The translations under genes and the position numbers were made by a program. Below, piece by piece: positions 1 to 8,985 of a stretch of DNA of 64,000 nucleotides; position 1 is the first letter of the stretch; each line of letters begins with the position of its first letter. The stretch covers positions 62,001 to 126,000 of the forward strand of contig CAKQKI010000001.1 of NCBI GenBank assembly GCA_934248055.1, in the 5' to 3' direction. Source of the stretch: an uncultured Clostridia bacterium (GTDB lineage Bacteria > Bacillota > Clostridia > Christensenellales > Borkfalkiaceae). Below the pieces are notes generated by a model that made no database searches, had not been told where the DNA came from, and was given only the letters and a program-made list of their open reading frames with translations.

Positions 1-1
1 A

Positions 2-166
2 GATATGTCTTCTGGCTGTATTTGCGATAAAAGATATCCCTGCGTCTGCGGGAGAAAGGAAATAATAAAAGAAATAAACAAAAAACCGATTACGGCGAGC
101 GAGAGTGAAAAATCGGAAAATCCGAGAAGCAAATGCGCAAAACTCAGAATTGCCGAAAAATTATAA
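2..166 (+). CDS. rsmH: 16S rRNA (cytosine-1402-N4)-methyltransferase, 3' end only
   Basis: The window opens inside a reading frame of 54 residues that ends at TAA 164-166. The last residues, NPRSKCAKLRIAEKL, are the typical conserved tail of RsmH/MraW (NPR-S-AKLRxAE). This methyltransferase modifies C1402 of 16S rRNA and is normally the first or second gene of the dcw cluster, directly before ftsL and the class B PBP, exactly as here. The sequence before that tail is Lys-rich and not conserved. The 5' part, including the SAM-binding fold, lies outside the window, so the call rests on the tail and the gene order. Confidence 0.82.
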   Translation, partial: DMSSGCICDKRYPCVCGRKEIIKEINKKPITASESEKSENPRSKCAKLRIAEKL

Positions 167-205
167 AAAAATCAAAAACGTAAACAATAAAGAGGGGATG
201 GAGAT

Positions 206-778
206 ATGTTCAATAACGGCAGAAGCGATATAATCGAAAGAAAAACTTATTCAGACGAGTTTGAAAAGACGGAAGTTAAAGATTCCGCCGTTTCGCCCGC
301 GCCCGTAAGCGTGAGCGAAGCGACTTCGTTCAACGCGAAAATAGCGGATAATTTCGACAGAATTATTCATTACGACGCGTATTCCGAAACTGCCGTTAAA
401 GAAAATTCGTATAACGGTTACGACGTTCAGTCGGATTGCAGTCCGTCGGCTACGACGATGCAGTTCAGGGGAATGCCCAAATCCGAAATTTATCGTGACA
501 TGCGCGACGAAAGCGCGTCTTACGAAAAGACTTCGGTCGTCCGTCCGCGCGCGAAAATACTTATGGCGTGCCTTGCGGCGGTTATCACGATACTTGCCGT
601 GCTTATTGTTTTCAATACCGCGCTTCTTAATAATATGAACAGGGTTATAGAAAGCAAGCAGGCGCAAATCGTAGCGGCGGAATCCGCTCTTCAGGACGCT
701 CAGAAAAAACTCGACCACGTTTCTTCGGACGAAGAAATCGGCAAGTGGGCGGAAGCAAACGGCGGTCAGAAGTCGTAA
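206..778 (+). CDS. ftsL: FtsL-like septum protein, single membrane span
   Basis: A 190-residue bitopic protein with a long acidic cytoplasmic N-terminus (about 1-115), one hydrophobic segment (about 117-138, ILMACLAAVITILAVLIVF) and a short extracytoplasmic coiled coil (about 140-172, rich in E, Q, A and L). This is the architecture of FtsL/DivIC, which recruits and activates the FtsW-PBP2b synthase through DivIB. Sequence similarity to FtsL is always weak; the position between rsmH and the class B PBP makes the call. The ATG at 206 follows a good ribosome binding site (AGAGGGGATGGAG, 190-202). The N-terminal extension is longer than in Bacillus FtsL (about 117 residues in total). A terminator follows, so it may not be fully cotranscribed with the next gene. 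Confidence 0.68.
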   Translation: MFNNGRSDIIERKTYSDEFEKTEVKDSAVSPAPVSVSEATSFNAKIADNFDRIIHYDAYSETAVKENSYNGYDVQSDCSPSATTMQFRGMPKSEIYRDMRDESASYEKTSVVRPRAKILMACLAAVITILAVLIVFNTALLNNMNRVIESKQAQIVAAESALQDAQKKLDHVSSDEEIGKWAEANGGQKS

Positions 779-800
779 AACCAAATAAAATCATAATTAA

Positions 801-829
801 AACGAGCCTTTCTAAGGTTCGTTTTTTGT
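801..829 (+). terminator. Rho-independent terminator after ftsL-like gene
   Basis: AACGAGCCTT (801-810), loop TCT, then AAGGTTCGTT (814-823) forms a 10-bp stem including a G-U pair, followed by TTTT. It lies between the ftsL-like gene and the PBP gene, so it may only attenuate a transcript that continues into the division cluster. Confidence 0.7.
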
Positions 830-988
830 TTGAGAAATATGCGCTTAATATGCCAGCCAAAGTAATAAAGAAAGCGGAAAAGCAATATATTTAATTATAA
901 AACGTCCGCCGGAAAATAAAAGCGGATTTCAACGGGGTGTGCTATTAAAAATTTAAAAATATTTTCCGTCACGAAGATACGAAAGAGA

Positions 989-2713
989 TTGTATTGCATA
1001 ATCGCAGCCGTAACCTTTATTTTCGTGTTCATAGCGGCAAGGCTGTTTTACGTTCAGATAATATGGGGGCGCGAACTGCAGGAAAAAGCGCTCGATCAGT
1101 GGACGCGGAACGTTCCCGTGCTTGCTTCGCGCGGCGATATTACGGACAGAAACGGCGTGGTTCTCGCAACCGTAAAAAAAACGTATACGGTCTTCGTCCG
1201 TCCGCGGGCGGTCACCGACGTTGAAAAGGTCAGTAACGTTTTATCCGATATATTTTCGCTTGATAAAAATTCGTTGATAAAAAAGATAGAGAGTACTAAG
1301 GTCAGCGAAATAAAAATCGTCAAACACGCCGAAAAGCCGCTTATAGACGAGTTATCGGAATATAATCTCGACGGCGTTTACTTTGCTTCCGACGTTACGC
1401 GCGTGTATCCTTACAACGAACTTTTATGTCAGACGATAGGTTATACTTCGGCGGACGGAAACGGGATTTCGGGGCTTGAATATTATTACGATAAATATTT
1501 ATCGGGCGTAAACGGCGAAATCCTTTACGAAGCGGATCTTACGGGCGTGGATCTGAAAGGGAAAACGCCGTCGTACGTTCCCGCCGTCGACGGATTGAAT
1601 TTAAAACTTACCGCGGATTATGAAATTCAGCAGATTCTCGAAAGCGTTACGGACGAAGCGATGCAAAAATACACTCCTAAATCCTGCGCCGCCATATTAG
1701 CAAATCCGCAGAACGGCGAAATTCTCGGAATGAGTATGAAACCGTCGTTCAATCTCAATAAAACGCCGCTCGGCGATACCGACGTTTTAAATAAACTCGG
1801 AAGAATTTCGCTTATATCCGACAGTTACGAGCCGGGTTCTACTTTTAAGGTTCTCACGGCTTCGGCTGATATAGAAGAGTATTATTCGGGTAATAAAAAA
1901 GCATTTTCCGAAGGGCATATTTTTTCTTCTTCGAGATACAGGATTATAGAAGGCTCAAAAATAAAATGCTGGTCTAATCACGCGGGCGGCAAACACTCAA
2001 ACGAAAATCTTTCAGACGCTCTCAACAACAGTTGCAATCCCGTTTTCGTGGATATAGCCGCAAGTTTAGGCAAAAAAACGTTTTATAATTATTTGTCCGA
2101 ATTCGGTTACGGCAAAGTTACGGGTATAGATTTAAGCGGCGAAGCGCAGGGAATGCTTCTTCCCGAAAGTTCGGTAAAAACGGCGGATCTTGCAAGAATT
2201 TCGTTCGGACAGACGATAGCCTGCACTCCGATTCAGTTGCTTTCGGCTACTTCCGCCGCCGTAAACGGCGGAACTCTTTACGCTCCGCGGCTCGTAAAGG
2301 AAATATATTCGAACGGCGGCGCGCTCCGCGTAACGGTTCCCGTAAAGCAAACGGGCAGACCCATCGGCAAAAAAACGTCTGAAATTATAGCGGGGTATCT
2401 TGAAAAAGTCGTTTCCCAAGGCTCGGGAAAGCAGGCGTATATCGAAGGTTACAAAGTAGGCGGCAAAACGGGAACGGCGCAGAAATATTCCGACGGGGTT
2501 ATCTCGCAGGGAAAATACGTAATGAGTTTTATCGGCTTTTTTCCGTCGGATAATCCGGAATATATCTGCCTTGTGGTAGTCGACGAGCCTGTCGGCGGCA
2601 ATTACGGCTCTACCGTTGCCGCGCCGCTTTGCAGGCAGATTTTCGAAGGAATTATAAAATGCAAAAACATTCCGCCGTATATTTCGCCCGCGCCGCCCGC
2701 TCGTCAAAACTGA
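989..2713 (+). CDS. Class B penicillin-binding protein (FtsI/SpoVD family transpeptidase)
   Basis: Membrane-anchored D,D-transpeptidase that crosslinks septal peptidoglycan. An N-terminal membrane span (residues about 3-20) is followed by a PBP dimerisation domain (starting VPVLASRGDITDRNG) and a transpeptidase domain with all three active-site motifs: SxxK as EPGSTFK, SxN as NNSCNP and KTG as GGKTGTAQ. It ends shortly after the catalytic domain, with no PASTA domain, unlike Bacillus SpoVD or PBP2b. It could be the vegetative FtsI/PBP2b or the sporulation SpoVD; the dcw position does not separate them. The start is uncertain. TTG 989 is the first usual start codon, but it cuts off the basic patch before the membrane span. 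An ATT at 944 behind GGGGTG would restore it. Confidence 0.9.
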   Translation: MYCIIAAVTFIFVFIAARLFYVQIIWGRELQEKALDQWTRNVPVLASRGDITDRNGVVLATVKKTYTVFVRPRAVTDVEKVSNVLSDIFSLDKNSLIKKIESTKVSEIKIVKHAEKPLIDELSEYNLDGVYFASDVTRVYPYNELLCQTIGYTSADGNGISGLEYYYDKYLSGVNGEILYEADLTGVDLKGKTPSYVPAVDGLNLKLTADYEIQQILESVTDEAMQKYTPKSCAAILANPQNGEILGMSMKPSFNLNKTPLGDTDVLNKLGRISLISDSYEPGSTFKVLTASADIEEYYSGNKKAFSEGHIFSSSRYRIIEGSKIKCWSNHAGGKHSNENLSDALNNSCNPVFVDIAASLGKKTFYNYLSEFGYGKVTGIDLSGEAQGMLLPESSVKTADLARISFGQTIACTPIQLLSATSAAVNGGTLYAPRLVKEIYSNGGALRVTVPVKQTGRPIGKKTSEIIAGYLEKVVSQGSGKQAYIEGYKVGGKTGTAQKYSDGVISQGKYVMSFIGFFPSDNPEYICLVVVDEPVGGNYGSTVAAPLCRQIFEGIIKCKNIPPYISPAPPARQN

Positions 2714-2794
2714 CGACTATCCGACAGTATTTTTATTTTTCCGACAACTCATATATCTTATACTTTATCATATACTTTATTGAGGTGCGGAGTT

Positions 2795-4261
2795 ATGATT
2801 GTTTCGGAACTTATAAAAGGCGTAAAAGGGGTAAAGGTAAGGGGTAATTCCGATAAAGAAATAACCGATCTCGTTTCGTCGAGCGCGGCTGTTTCGGAAG
2901 GCAGCGTTTTCTTTGCGTATAAAGGCGAAGTTTCCGACGGCAGAGATTACGTTGCCGACGCCGTTTCGCGCGGGGCGGCGGCTGTCGTTACCGACAGAGA
3001 AACGCCCGACGATATTACCGAAATTATCGTTCCCGACGTCCGTTCGGCGATGAGTTATATGGCGTACAGGTTTTATAAGCCGACGGGAAAGCGCGTAAAA
3101 GTTATAGGAGTGGTGGGAACTAACGGAAAAACCACTATAACTTATATAATCAAAAACGTTCTCGACGCCGCGGGAAAAAGCGCGGGAGTTATAGGAACGC
3201 TCGGAATTAAATACGGAAAGGTTAACGTTTGCCCGGAACTTACCACTCCCGACGCAATAACGCTTATGCGTACGCTGAAAGATATGGCGGATTGCGGAGT
3301 GGAATACGCCGTTATGGAACTTTCCGCCCACGCGATAGCGTTAAAGCGCGCGAAAGCGTTGAAATTCGCCGCGCTCGTTTTTACCAACTGCACGCGCGAT
3401 CATCTCGATTATTTTAATTGTTTCGACGAGTACGAAAAAACGAAAATGAGTGTTTTTACGCGAAAAAACTGTGATTTTTGCGTAATCAACGCCGACGACG
3501 CAACGGGGAGAAAAATTATCGACCGTACCGACGCGAAAACTTATACTTACGGTCTTAAAAACCCGTCCGACGTATTTTCCGTCAACGTGGAGTGCGACCT
3601 TAAAGGCTCGTCTTTCGTTATGAACGTTTTCGACGATATTGCGTGTTTCGATTTTTGTCTTACGGGCGAATATAACGTGTATAACTGCATGGCTGCCGCG
3701 CTTACCTGTTACGTTGCGGGCGTTCCGCTGTCGGTAATAAATAAAGCGGTTGCTTCTATGGTCAGGGTAGACGGTCGCGGCGAATTCGTCGAATCGTATA
3801 ACGGGGCGGACGTGTTCGTCGATTACGCTCACACGCCCGACGGACTTGAAAACGTTCTTAAAACGTTCCGCGAACTCACCGACGGAAAACTTTACGTCGT
3901 TTTCGGTTGCGGCGGAAACAGAGATAAAGAAAAACGACCCGAAATGGGCAGAATAGCGGGCAGTTTTGCCGATTTTTCGGTAATCACGAGCGACAATCCG
4001 CGTTTCGAAGACCCTTACAGAATAATTTCGGATATCGAAAGCGGCATAAGGCGGGTTACGCGTTCTTATATTACGATACAAAACAGAAGACTTGCCATTC
4101 GTTACGCGTTAGGGCTTTTAAATAAGGGCGACGTGCTTCTGATTTGCGGAAAGGGCGCGGAAGATTATCAGGACGTAATGGGGGTAAAAACCGAATTCAA
4201 CGATAAAAAGGCGATAGGCGAAATCGTCGCGGGGCTTGATTTCGGCATAGACGCGTTTTGA
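2795..4261 (+). CDS. murE: UDP-MurNAc-tripeptide synthetase
   Basis: Cytoplasmic ATP-dependent ligase that adds the third residue to UDP-MurNAc-L-Ala-D-Glu. It shows the Mur ligase P-loop GTNGKTT, the central domain (ELSAHA, NCTRDHLDY) and the C-terminal domain with DNPRFEDP. The DNPR motif is the known marker of enzymes that use meso-diaminopimelate rather than lysine. The usual length is about 490 residues and this start gives 488. ATG 2795 sits 4 bases after GAGGTGCGG, a better choice than an in-frame TTG at 2780. The stop overlaps the mraY start by 4 bases, indicating translational coupling. Confidence 0.96.
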   Translation: MIVSELIKGVKGVKVRGNSDKEITDLVSSSAAVSEGSVFFAYKGEVSDGRDYVADAVSRGAAAVVTDRETPDDITEIIVPDVRSAMSYMAYRFYKPTGKRVKVIGVVGTNGKTTITYIIKNVLDAAGKSAGVIGTLGIKYGKVNVCPELTTPDAITLMRTLKDMADCGVEYAVMELSAHAIALKRAKALKFAALVFTNCTRDHLDYFNCFDEYEKTKMSVFTRKNCDFCVINADDATGRKIIDRTDAKTYTYGLKNPSDVFSVNVECDLKGSSFVMNVFDDIACFDFCLTGEYNVYNCMAAALTCYVAGVPLSVINKAVASMVRVDGRGEFVESYNGADVFVDYAHTPDGLENVLKTFRELTDGKLYVVFGCGGNRDKEKRPEMGRIAGSFADFSVITSDNPRFEDPYRIISDIESGIRRVTRSYITIQNRRLAIRYALGLLNKGDVLLICGKGAEDYQDVMGVKTEFNDKKAIGEIVAGLDFGIDAF

Positions 4262-5244
4262 AAACTTTCATTTTTGCTTTTATTTCCGCCGCGGTCTTGT
4301 CGCTGATTGCGGGAAAAATAGTTATTCCTATACTGAAAAAGAAAAAAATAGGGCAGCCTATACTCGGATACGTTAAAGAGCACAAAAGCAAAAGCGGAAC
4401 GCCGACTATGGGCGGTTTGTTTTTCGTTCTTTCGGCGACGGCTGTTTATTTTGCGTTCGGCGGATATAAAGAACGGCTCGGAATTATAACGAGCGTAGTT
4501 ACGCTCGGATTTATGGCGGTAGGCTTTACAGACGATTTTTTGAAAGTAAAAGGCGGTAAAAACGAAGGGTTAAAACCGCTTAAAAAATTTGCTTTTCAGT
4601 TTGCCGTTGCGATAATCGCTTCGGTTTACGCGTATTTTAGCGGACTTGACTTTCTTTACGTGCCGTTTACGATTAAAACCATTACGCTCGGGGTGTGGTC
4701 GATACCGCTGAACGTGTTCGTTTTTCTTGCAACGGTGAACGGCGTAAATCTTACGGACGGACTTGACGGGCTTTGCGGTTCGGTGTCTTTGATCGCGCTT
4801 ATAGCGTTTTCGGCTCTTATCGGAATAGAAATCGACCTTAATTCCGCTTTTTACGCGAGCGAAAGCGCGTATTTGAGCGTTGCGCTTTCGTGCGTGTGTT
4901 TGTCGGGCGCGATATGCGGGTTTTTATGTTTCAACGTTTCCGCCGCTTCGGTTTTTATGGGCGATACGGGTTCGCTTGCGACGGGCGGCGCTCTTGCAAC
5001 CGCCGCGATAATAAGCGGAAACACGCTGTATATTCCCGTAATATGCGTTGCTTTCGTTGCGTCGGTACTTTCGGTGATAATACAGGTTATTCACTATAAG
5101 CGAACTAAAAAAAGAGTGTTTTTAATGGCTCCGTTACATCATCATTTTCAGCATCGCGGTTACAGCGAAGCAAAAATATCTTTTTGTTACGCTTTCGTTA
5201 CGGCAATAATTTCCGCCGCGGCGATTGCGTCGGTTATGAGGTAA
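4258..5244 (+). CDS. mraY: Phospho-N-acetylmuramoyl-pentapeptide transferase
   Basis: Integral membrane enzyme that transfers phospho-MurNAc-pentapeptide to undecaprenyl phosphate, giving lipid I. It has about ten hydrophobic segments and the MraY signatures: GTPTMGG near residue 44, FTDDFLK, NLTDGLDGL, the FMGDTGS loop and PLHHHFQ near the C-terminus. Length 328 is normal. The start is a TTG inside the murE stop (TTGA, 4258-4261), typical of tight coupling. The gap to murD is 3 bases. Confidence 0.97.
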   Translation: MKTFIFAFISAAVLSLIAGKIVIPILKKKKIGQPILGYVKEHKSKSGTPTMGGLFFVLSATAVYFAFGGYKERLGIITSVVTLGFMAVGFTDDFLKVKGGKNEGLKPLKKFAFQFAVAIIASVYAYFSGLDFLYVPFTIKTITLGVWSIPLNVFVFLATVNGVNLTDGLDGLCGSVSLIALIAFSALIGIEIDLNSAFYASESAYLSVALSCVCLSGAICGFLCFNVSAASVFMGDTGSLATGGALATAAIISGNTLYIPVICVAFVASVLSVIIQVIHYKRTKKRVFLMAPLHHHFQHRGYSEAKISFCYAFVTAIISAAAIASVMR

Positions 5245-5247
5245 AAT

Positions 5248-6588
5248 ATGTATTGCAAAAACGTTAAATTTCTCGTTATGGGAATGCAGAAAAGCGGCGT
5301 TTCGGCAACCGCGCTCATTTTAAAGCACGGCGGCTCGGTTACCGTTTACGACGAACAACAAGCAGATTTCGTAATTAAAAATCTGAAAAACGCCGAACTT
5401 CTCGGCGCAAAAATTACATACGACCCTATGAGCGAAATAGAAAATTCCGACGTACTCGTGTTAAGTCCGGGCGTGCCTGTGGATAACCCCGTAGCGGTAA
5501 AAGCGCGCGAACTTAAAAAAAGAATTACGGGCGAATTCGAACTTGCGTCGGGTTTTACTACCGACCCCGTAATAGCGATAACGGGAACGAACGGCAAAAC
5601 GACCACGTGTTCGCTCGTAAGCCACGTTTTAAGTTACGCGGGAATAAAAAATCAACTTGTTGGGAATATAGGAATACCTTTTTCCGATAAATGCGAAAAA
5701 GGCGTTCAGGAAGGGTTTTTCGTGGCGGAAGTGTCGAGTTTTCAACTTGAAACGGTGGCGCGGTTCACACCGTATATCTCATGTATTTTAAACGTCACGC
5801 CCGACCATCTTACGCGGCATTACAATATGGATAATTACGTCTTTTTAAAAAGCAAATTACTGCTTAATCTGAAAGAAAGCGAATTTGCCGTGCTTAATTA
5901 CGACGACGAAATAACTCGAAGTCTTTCCGAAAAAACGCGCGGAAAAACAGTCTGGTTTTCGCTTAAAGAAGAGTGCGACGGCGGTTATTTATCGGGCGGC
6001 GATTTATTTTTTAAAGGCGAAAAGATAATGAACGCGTCCGAAATACCCGTAGGCGGCGCGCATAATCTCGAAAACACGCTTGCCGCGATTTGTATTTTAA
6101 AACTCGCAGGGCTTGAAAACGCGCTTATATCCGGCGGCGTAAAAACGTTTAAAGGGGTAAAACATCGCTTGCAGGAAGTTAAAACGGTGGGCGGCGTAAC
6201 GTTTATAAACGATTCGAAATCAACTAACCCCGATTCGCTCGTAAAAGCGGTTGAAGCGATGAAAAAACCTACGGTTCTGATAGTTGGCGGATACGATAAA
6301 GGTCTGTCTTACAAAATCTGCATGGCGGCTATAAAAGAAAGTCCTTTCATAAAAAAAGTGGTTGCGACGGGGCAGAACGGAAACGCAATGCTTATAGAAG
6401 CGGTGAATTCGGGCGTTACGGACGTTTCGTCCGTAAGAGATTTTACTCTTGCCGTCAAGGTCGCGTATTCGCTTGCGGGTAACGGCTGGAACGTTCTTTT
6501 ATCTCCCGCCACTTCGAGTTTCGACGAGTTTTCGGGTTATGAAGAAAGAGGGGATAAATTTATTGAAATCGTTAATACGCTCGCGTAA
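5248..6588 (+). CDS. murD: UDP-MurNAc-L-alanine:D-glutamate ligase
   Basis: Cytoplasmic Mur ligase that adds D-glutamate to UDP-MurNAc-L-Ala. An N-terminal Rossmann-like domain (VLSPGVPVDNP) binds the UDP substrate; the P-loop is AITGTNGKTTT, with a central NVTPDHLTRHY and the C-terminal FINDSKSTNPDS motif. The length of 446 residues is normal. It lies in order between mraY and ftsW, and its last 26 bases overlap the proposed ftsW start. Confidence 0.96.
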   Translation: MYCKNVKFLVMGMQKSGVSATALILKHGGSVTVYDEQQADFVIKNLKNAELLGAKITYDPMSEIENSDVLVLSPGVPVDNPVAVKARELKKRITGEFELASGFTTDPVIAITGTNGKTTTCSLVSHVLSYAGIKNQLVGNIGIPFSDKCEKGVQEGFFVAEVSSFQLETVARFTPYISCILNVTPDHLTRHYNMDNYVFLKSKLLLNLKESEFAVLNYDDEITRSLSEKTRGKTVWFSLKEECDGGYLSGGDLFFKGEKIMNASEIPVGGAHNLENTLAAICILKLAGLENALISGGVKTFKGVKHRLQEVKTVGGVTFINDSKSTNPDSLVKAVEAMKKPTVLIVGGYDKGLSYKICMAAIKESPFIKKVVATGQNGNAMLIEAVNSGVTDVSSVRDFTLAVKVAYSLAGNGWNVLLSPATSSFDEFSGYEERGDKFIEIVNTLA

Positions 6589-7675
6589 AAAAAGAATAAA
6601 AGGAGATATTTTTATACCTTTAACGGCTGTGTCGGTTGCGGCGTTCGGACTTTTAATGATATATTCGGCGTCATATTACAGCGCAGGTATTACTTACGGC
6701 GATAAGTTTTTTTTCGTAAAAAAACAGGCTGTCGGCTTTCTTCTCGGAATAGCGGGAATGATAGCCGTAAATCTATTCGATTATAACTTTTTAAGAAAAC
6801 TCGGGTATCCGCTTATAATTATCGCCGCCTTACTTCTCGTTCTCGTTTTAACTCCTTTGGGAGTTGAAAATTACGGCGCGAAGCGCTGGATAGGAATAGG
6901 CTCGTTAACCGTTCAGCCGTCAGAACTTGCAAAATTTTGCTTTGCGGTGTTTGCGGCGGGGTATTTTTCAGCCGACCCGTCGCGCGCAAGTCGCTTTACG
7001 GGAATTTTACCCGTTTTGTTGTCGGGCGGGGCGATATGTTTTCTTATCATGATCGAGCCTAATATGAGTATAACCGTGTGCGTAGGCGCGCTGATGCTTG
7101 CAATGCTCTTTGCGGCGGGCGCAAAACCTTTACATATTCTTATCGTAATCATACCCGTAATAATCGCGTTGCCGCTTCTTATCGTTTCGGAGCCTTACAG
7201 GCTTAAAAGACTTCTTGCTTTTATAAATCCGTGGAATTCGCCGAAGGGAGAAGGTTATCAACTTTTACAGTCGCTTTACGCGCTCGGCAGCGGCGGCTGG
7301 TTCGGCACGGGACTTTTCGGTTCGCGTCAGAAATTCAGATTTCTTCCGTTTGCGGAAAGCGATTTTATTCTTTCCGTTATAGGCGAAGAAACGGGTTATT
7401 TGGGACTTCTGGCTCTTCTCGGCGCGCTTTTGTTTCTCGGGTACCGCGGGTTTAAAGCCGCGCTGAGATGTAAAAATTTATTCGGCTTTCTGCTTGCCGC
7501 GGGAATTACTTTCGTTTTTATAGTGCAGGTTATCGTAAACGCTCTCGTGGTGACGGGCAGTATTCCGCCCACGGGGCTTCCTTTGCCGCTTATCAGCATG
7601 GGCAACACTTCGCTCATAGTTTTTATGACCGCTTTCGGTCTTTTATATAATATTTCAAAAGACGGAGAGAATTAG
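6563..7675 (+). CDS. ftsW: Septal peptidoglycan glycosyltransferase FtsW (SEDS family)
   Basis: Multi-spanning SEDS polymerase that extends glycan strands from lipid II together with the class B PBP at the septum. Visible SEDS signatures are GAKRWIGIGSLTVQPSELAK, IEPNMS, the YQLLQSLYALGSGGWFGTGL block, FAESDFILSVIGEE and TGLPLPLISMGNTSL. About ten membrane spans. I prefer TTG 6563, which lies behind AAGAGGGG and gives MKSLIRSRKKRIKG, a basic end before the first span. An ATG at 6539 is in frame but has no evident ribosome binding site. RodA is the close alternative; the cluster position favours FtsW. Confidence 0.92.
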   Translation: MKSLIRSRKKRIKGDIFIPLTAVSVAAFGLLMIYSASYYSAGITYGDKFFFVKKQAVGFLLGIAGMIAVNLFDYNFLRKLGYPLIIIAALLLVLVLTPLGVENYGAKRWIGIGSLTVQPSELAKFCFAVFAAGYFSADPSRASRFTGILPVLLSGGAICFLIMIEPNMSITVCVGALMLAMLFAAGAKPLHILIVIIPVIIALPLLIVSEPYRLKRLLAFINPWNSPKGEGYQLLQSLYALGSGGWFGTGLFGSRQKFRFLPFAESDFILSVIGEETGYLGLLALLGALLFLGYRGFKAALRCKNLFGFLLAAGITFVFIVQVIVNALVVTGSIPPTGLPLPLISMGNTSLIVFMTAFGLLYNISKDGEN

Positions 7676-7683
7676 TCCGTAAC

Positions 7684-7728
7684 CATAACGACGAGCCTTT
7701 CATAAACTGAAAGTGAGAGGTCGTTATG
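7684..7728 (+). promoter_or_regulatory. Stem-loop that includes the murA start codon
   Basis: CATAACGAC (7684-7692) is the exact reverse complement of GTCGTTATG (7720-7728), whose last three bases are the murA ATG. Inside it, CTTTCA (7697-7702) pairs with TGAAAG (7708-7713). The likely ribosome binding site, GTGAGAGG (7713-7720), lies between the two stems. In RNA this would bury the start codon, so translation could depend on unfolding or on upstream translation. That function is inferred; the pairing is seen. Confidence 0.55.
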
Positions 7729-8982
7729 AGTAAATTCGTTGTTGACGGCGGCAAAAAACTGTACGGCTCGGTTGAGATCAAAAGCGCGAAAAACGCGATG
7801 CTTCCTTTGCTTGCGGCGTGCGTTATGCTCGGTACCGAGGCGGAGTTTTCCGCATGCCCGAAACTTGGCGACGTTCTCGTTATGCTCGAAATCATAGAGT
7901 CGCTCGGCGGAAAATATTCGTTTTCGGGGGATAATCTTAAAGTCGACTGCTCGTCGCTGTATTCTTACGAACTCCCCGAAAAAGCCGCAAAAAAAATACG
8001 CGCTTCTATATTTCTGACAGGACCTTTAATCGCTCGCTTTCATCGCGCGTTTTCTTTTCGCCCCGGCGGCTGCTCCATAGGAAATCGTCCTATAGATATG
8101 CATACCGACTGCTTAAAGCAAATGAACGTGCGCGTGTCTTACGACGGGGATTTTACGTATTTAAGATGCGACAGGCTCGTCGGCGCGGATATAAAACTCA
8201 GAGTTAAAAGCGTAGGAGTTACCGAAAACGTGATGATGGCGGCAACGCTTGCGGAAGGCGAAACGGTTATTTATAACGCCGCGCGCGAACCCGAAATAGT
8301 CTGCCTTGCCGATTTTCTCAACGCGTGCGGGGCAAAAATAAGCGGAGCGGGAACTTCGCGCGTGGTTATATCGGGAGTTAAAGAACTCACCAAGAAAAAA
8401 ATATTCTTTAAACCCGTAGGCGACAGGATAGAAGCGGGTACTTTTATCCTTGCGTGTCTTGGTTCGGGCGGAGAAATCGAGATAAATAACGCGGATTTTT
8501 CGCATAACGCCCTTCTTTTAAAAAAAGTTTACGATAACGCTTGCAAAATAGCCCTTTATGATGATAAAATATATATAAAAGCAAGCGGCGCGGGAAAATC
8601 TGCAGGCTACGTTAAAACAGCGCCTTACCCCGGCTTTCCCACGGATTTGCAAACGCCGTTTATCGCGTATGCGTCAACCCTTAAAGGAGTTACGCGCGTC
8701 CGCGAATGCGTGTTTGACGGGCGGTTTCGTCAACTTGCGGAACTCAAAAAGGCGGGCGCGGATATAACGGTTGAAAACGATCTTGCCACCGTCCGCGGCG
8801 TGAATTCTCTTCACGGAGCGGAAGTCGCCGCGCTCGATCTTCGCGGCGGAGCGGCGTCGGTAATAGCCGCGCTTAAAGCGGAAGGTCGCACTGTTATCGA
8901 TTGCGCCGAAGTTATTGACAGGGGATACGAGCGTTTTGAAAAAAAACTCGCCGCGCTCGGCGCTGATATTGCAAGGATTTAA
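7726..8982 (+). CDS. murA: UDP-N-acetylglucosamine 1-carboxyvinyltransferase
   Basis: First committed enzyme of peptidoglycan synthesis; it transfers enolpyruvate from PEP to UDP-GlcNAc in the cytoplasm. The N-terminal SAKNAMLPLLAA matches the family K-N motif. The loop RPGGCSIGNRPIDMH carries the Cys that fosfomycin alkylates, so this is the Cys form. Domain two shows TENVMMAATLAEGETVIYNAA. The length of 418 is normal. ATG 7726 follows GAGAGG and lies within a perfect inverted repeat. Spacing to divIB is 3 bases. Firmicutes often carry a second murA elsewhere, which this window cannot show. Confidence 0.96.
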   Translation: MSKFVVDGGKKLYGSVEIKSAKNAMLPLLAACVMLGTEAEFSACPKLGDVLVMLEIIESLGGKYSFSGDNLKVDCSSLYSYELPEKAAKKIRASIFLTGPLIARFHRAFSFRPGGCSIGNRPIDMHTDCLKQMNVRVSYDGDFTYLRCDRLVGADIKLRVKSVGVTENVMMAATLAEGETVIYNAAREPEIVCLADFLNACGAKISGAGTSRVVISGVKELTKKKIFFKPVGDRIEAGTFILACLGSGGEIEINNADFSHNALLLKKVYDNACKIALYDDKIYIKASGAGKSAGYVKTAPYPGFPTDLQTPFIAYASTLKGVTRVRECVFDGRFRQLAELKKAGADITVENDLATVRGVNSLHGAEVAALDLRGGAASVIAALKAEGRTVIDCAEVIDRGYERFEKKLAALGADIARI

Positions 8983-8985
8983 GAT

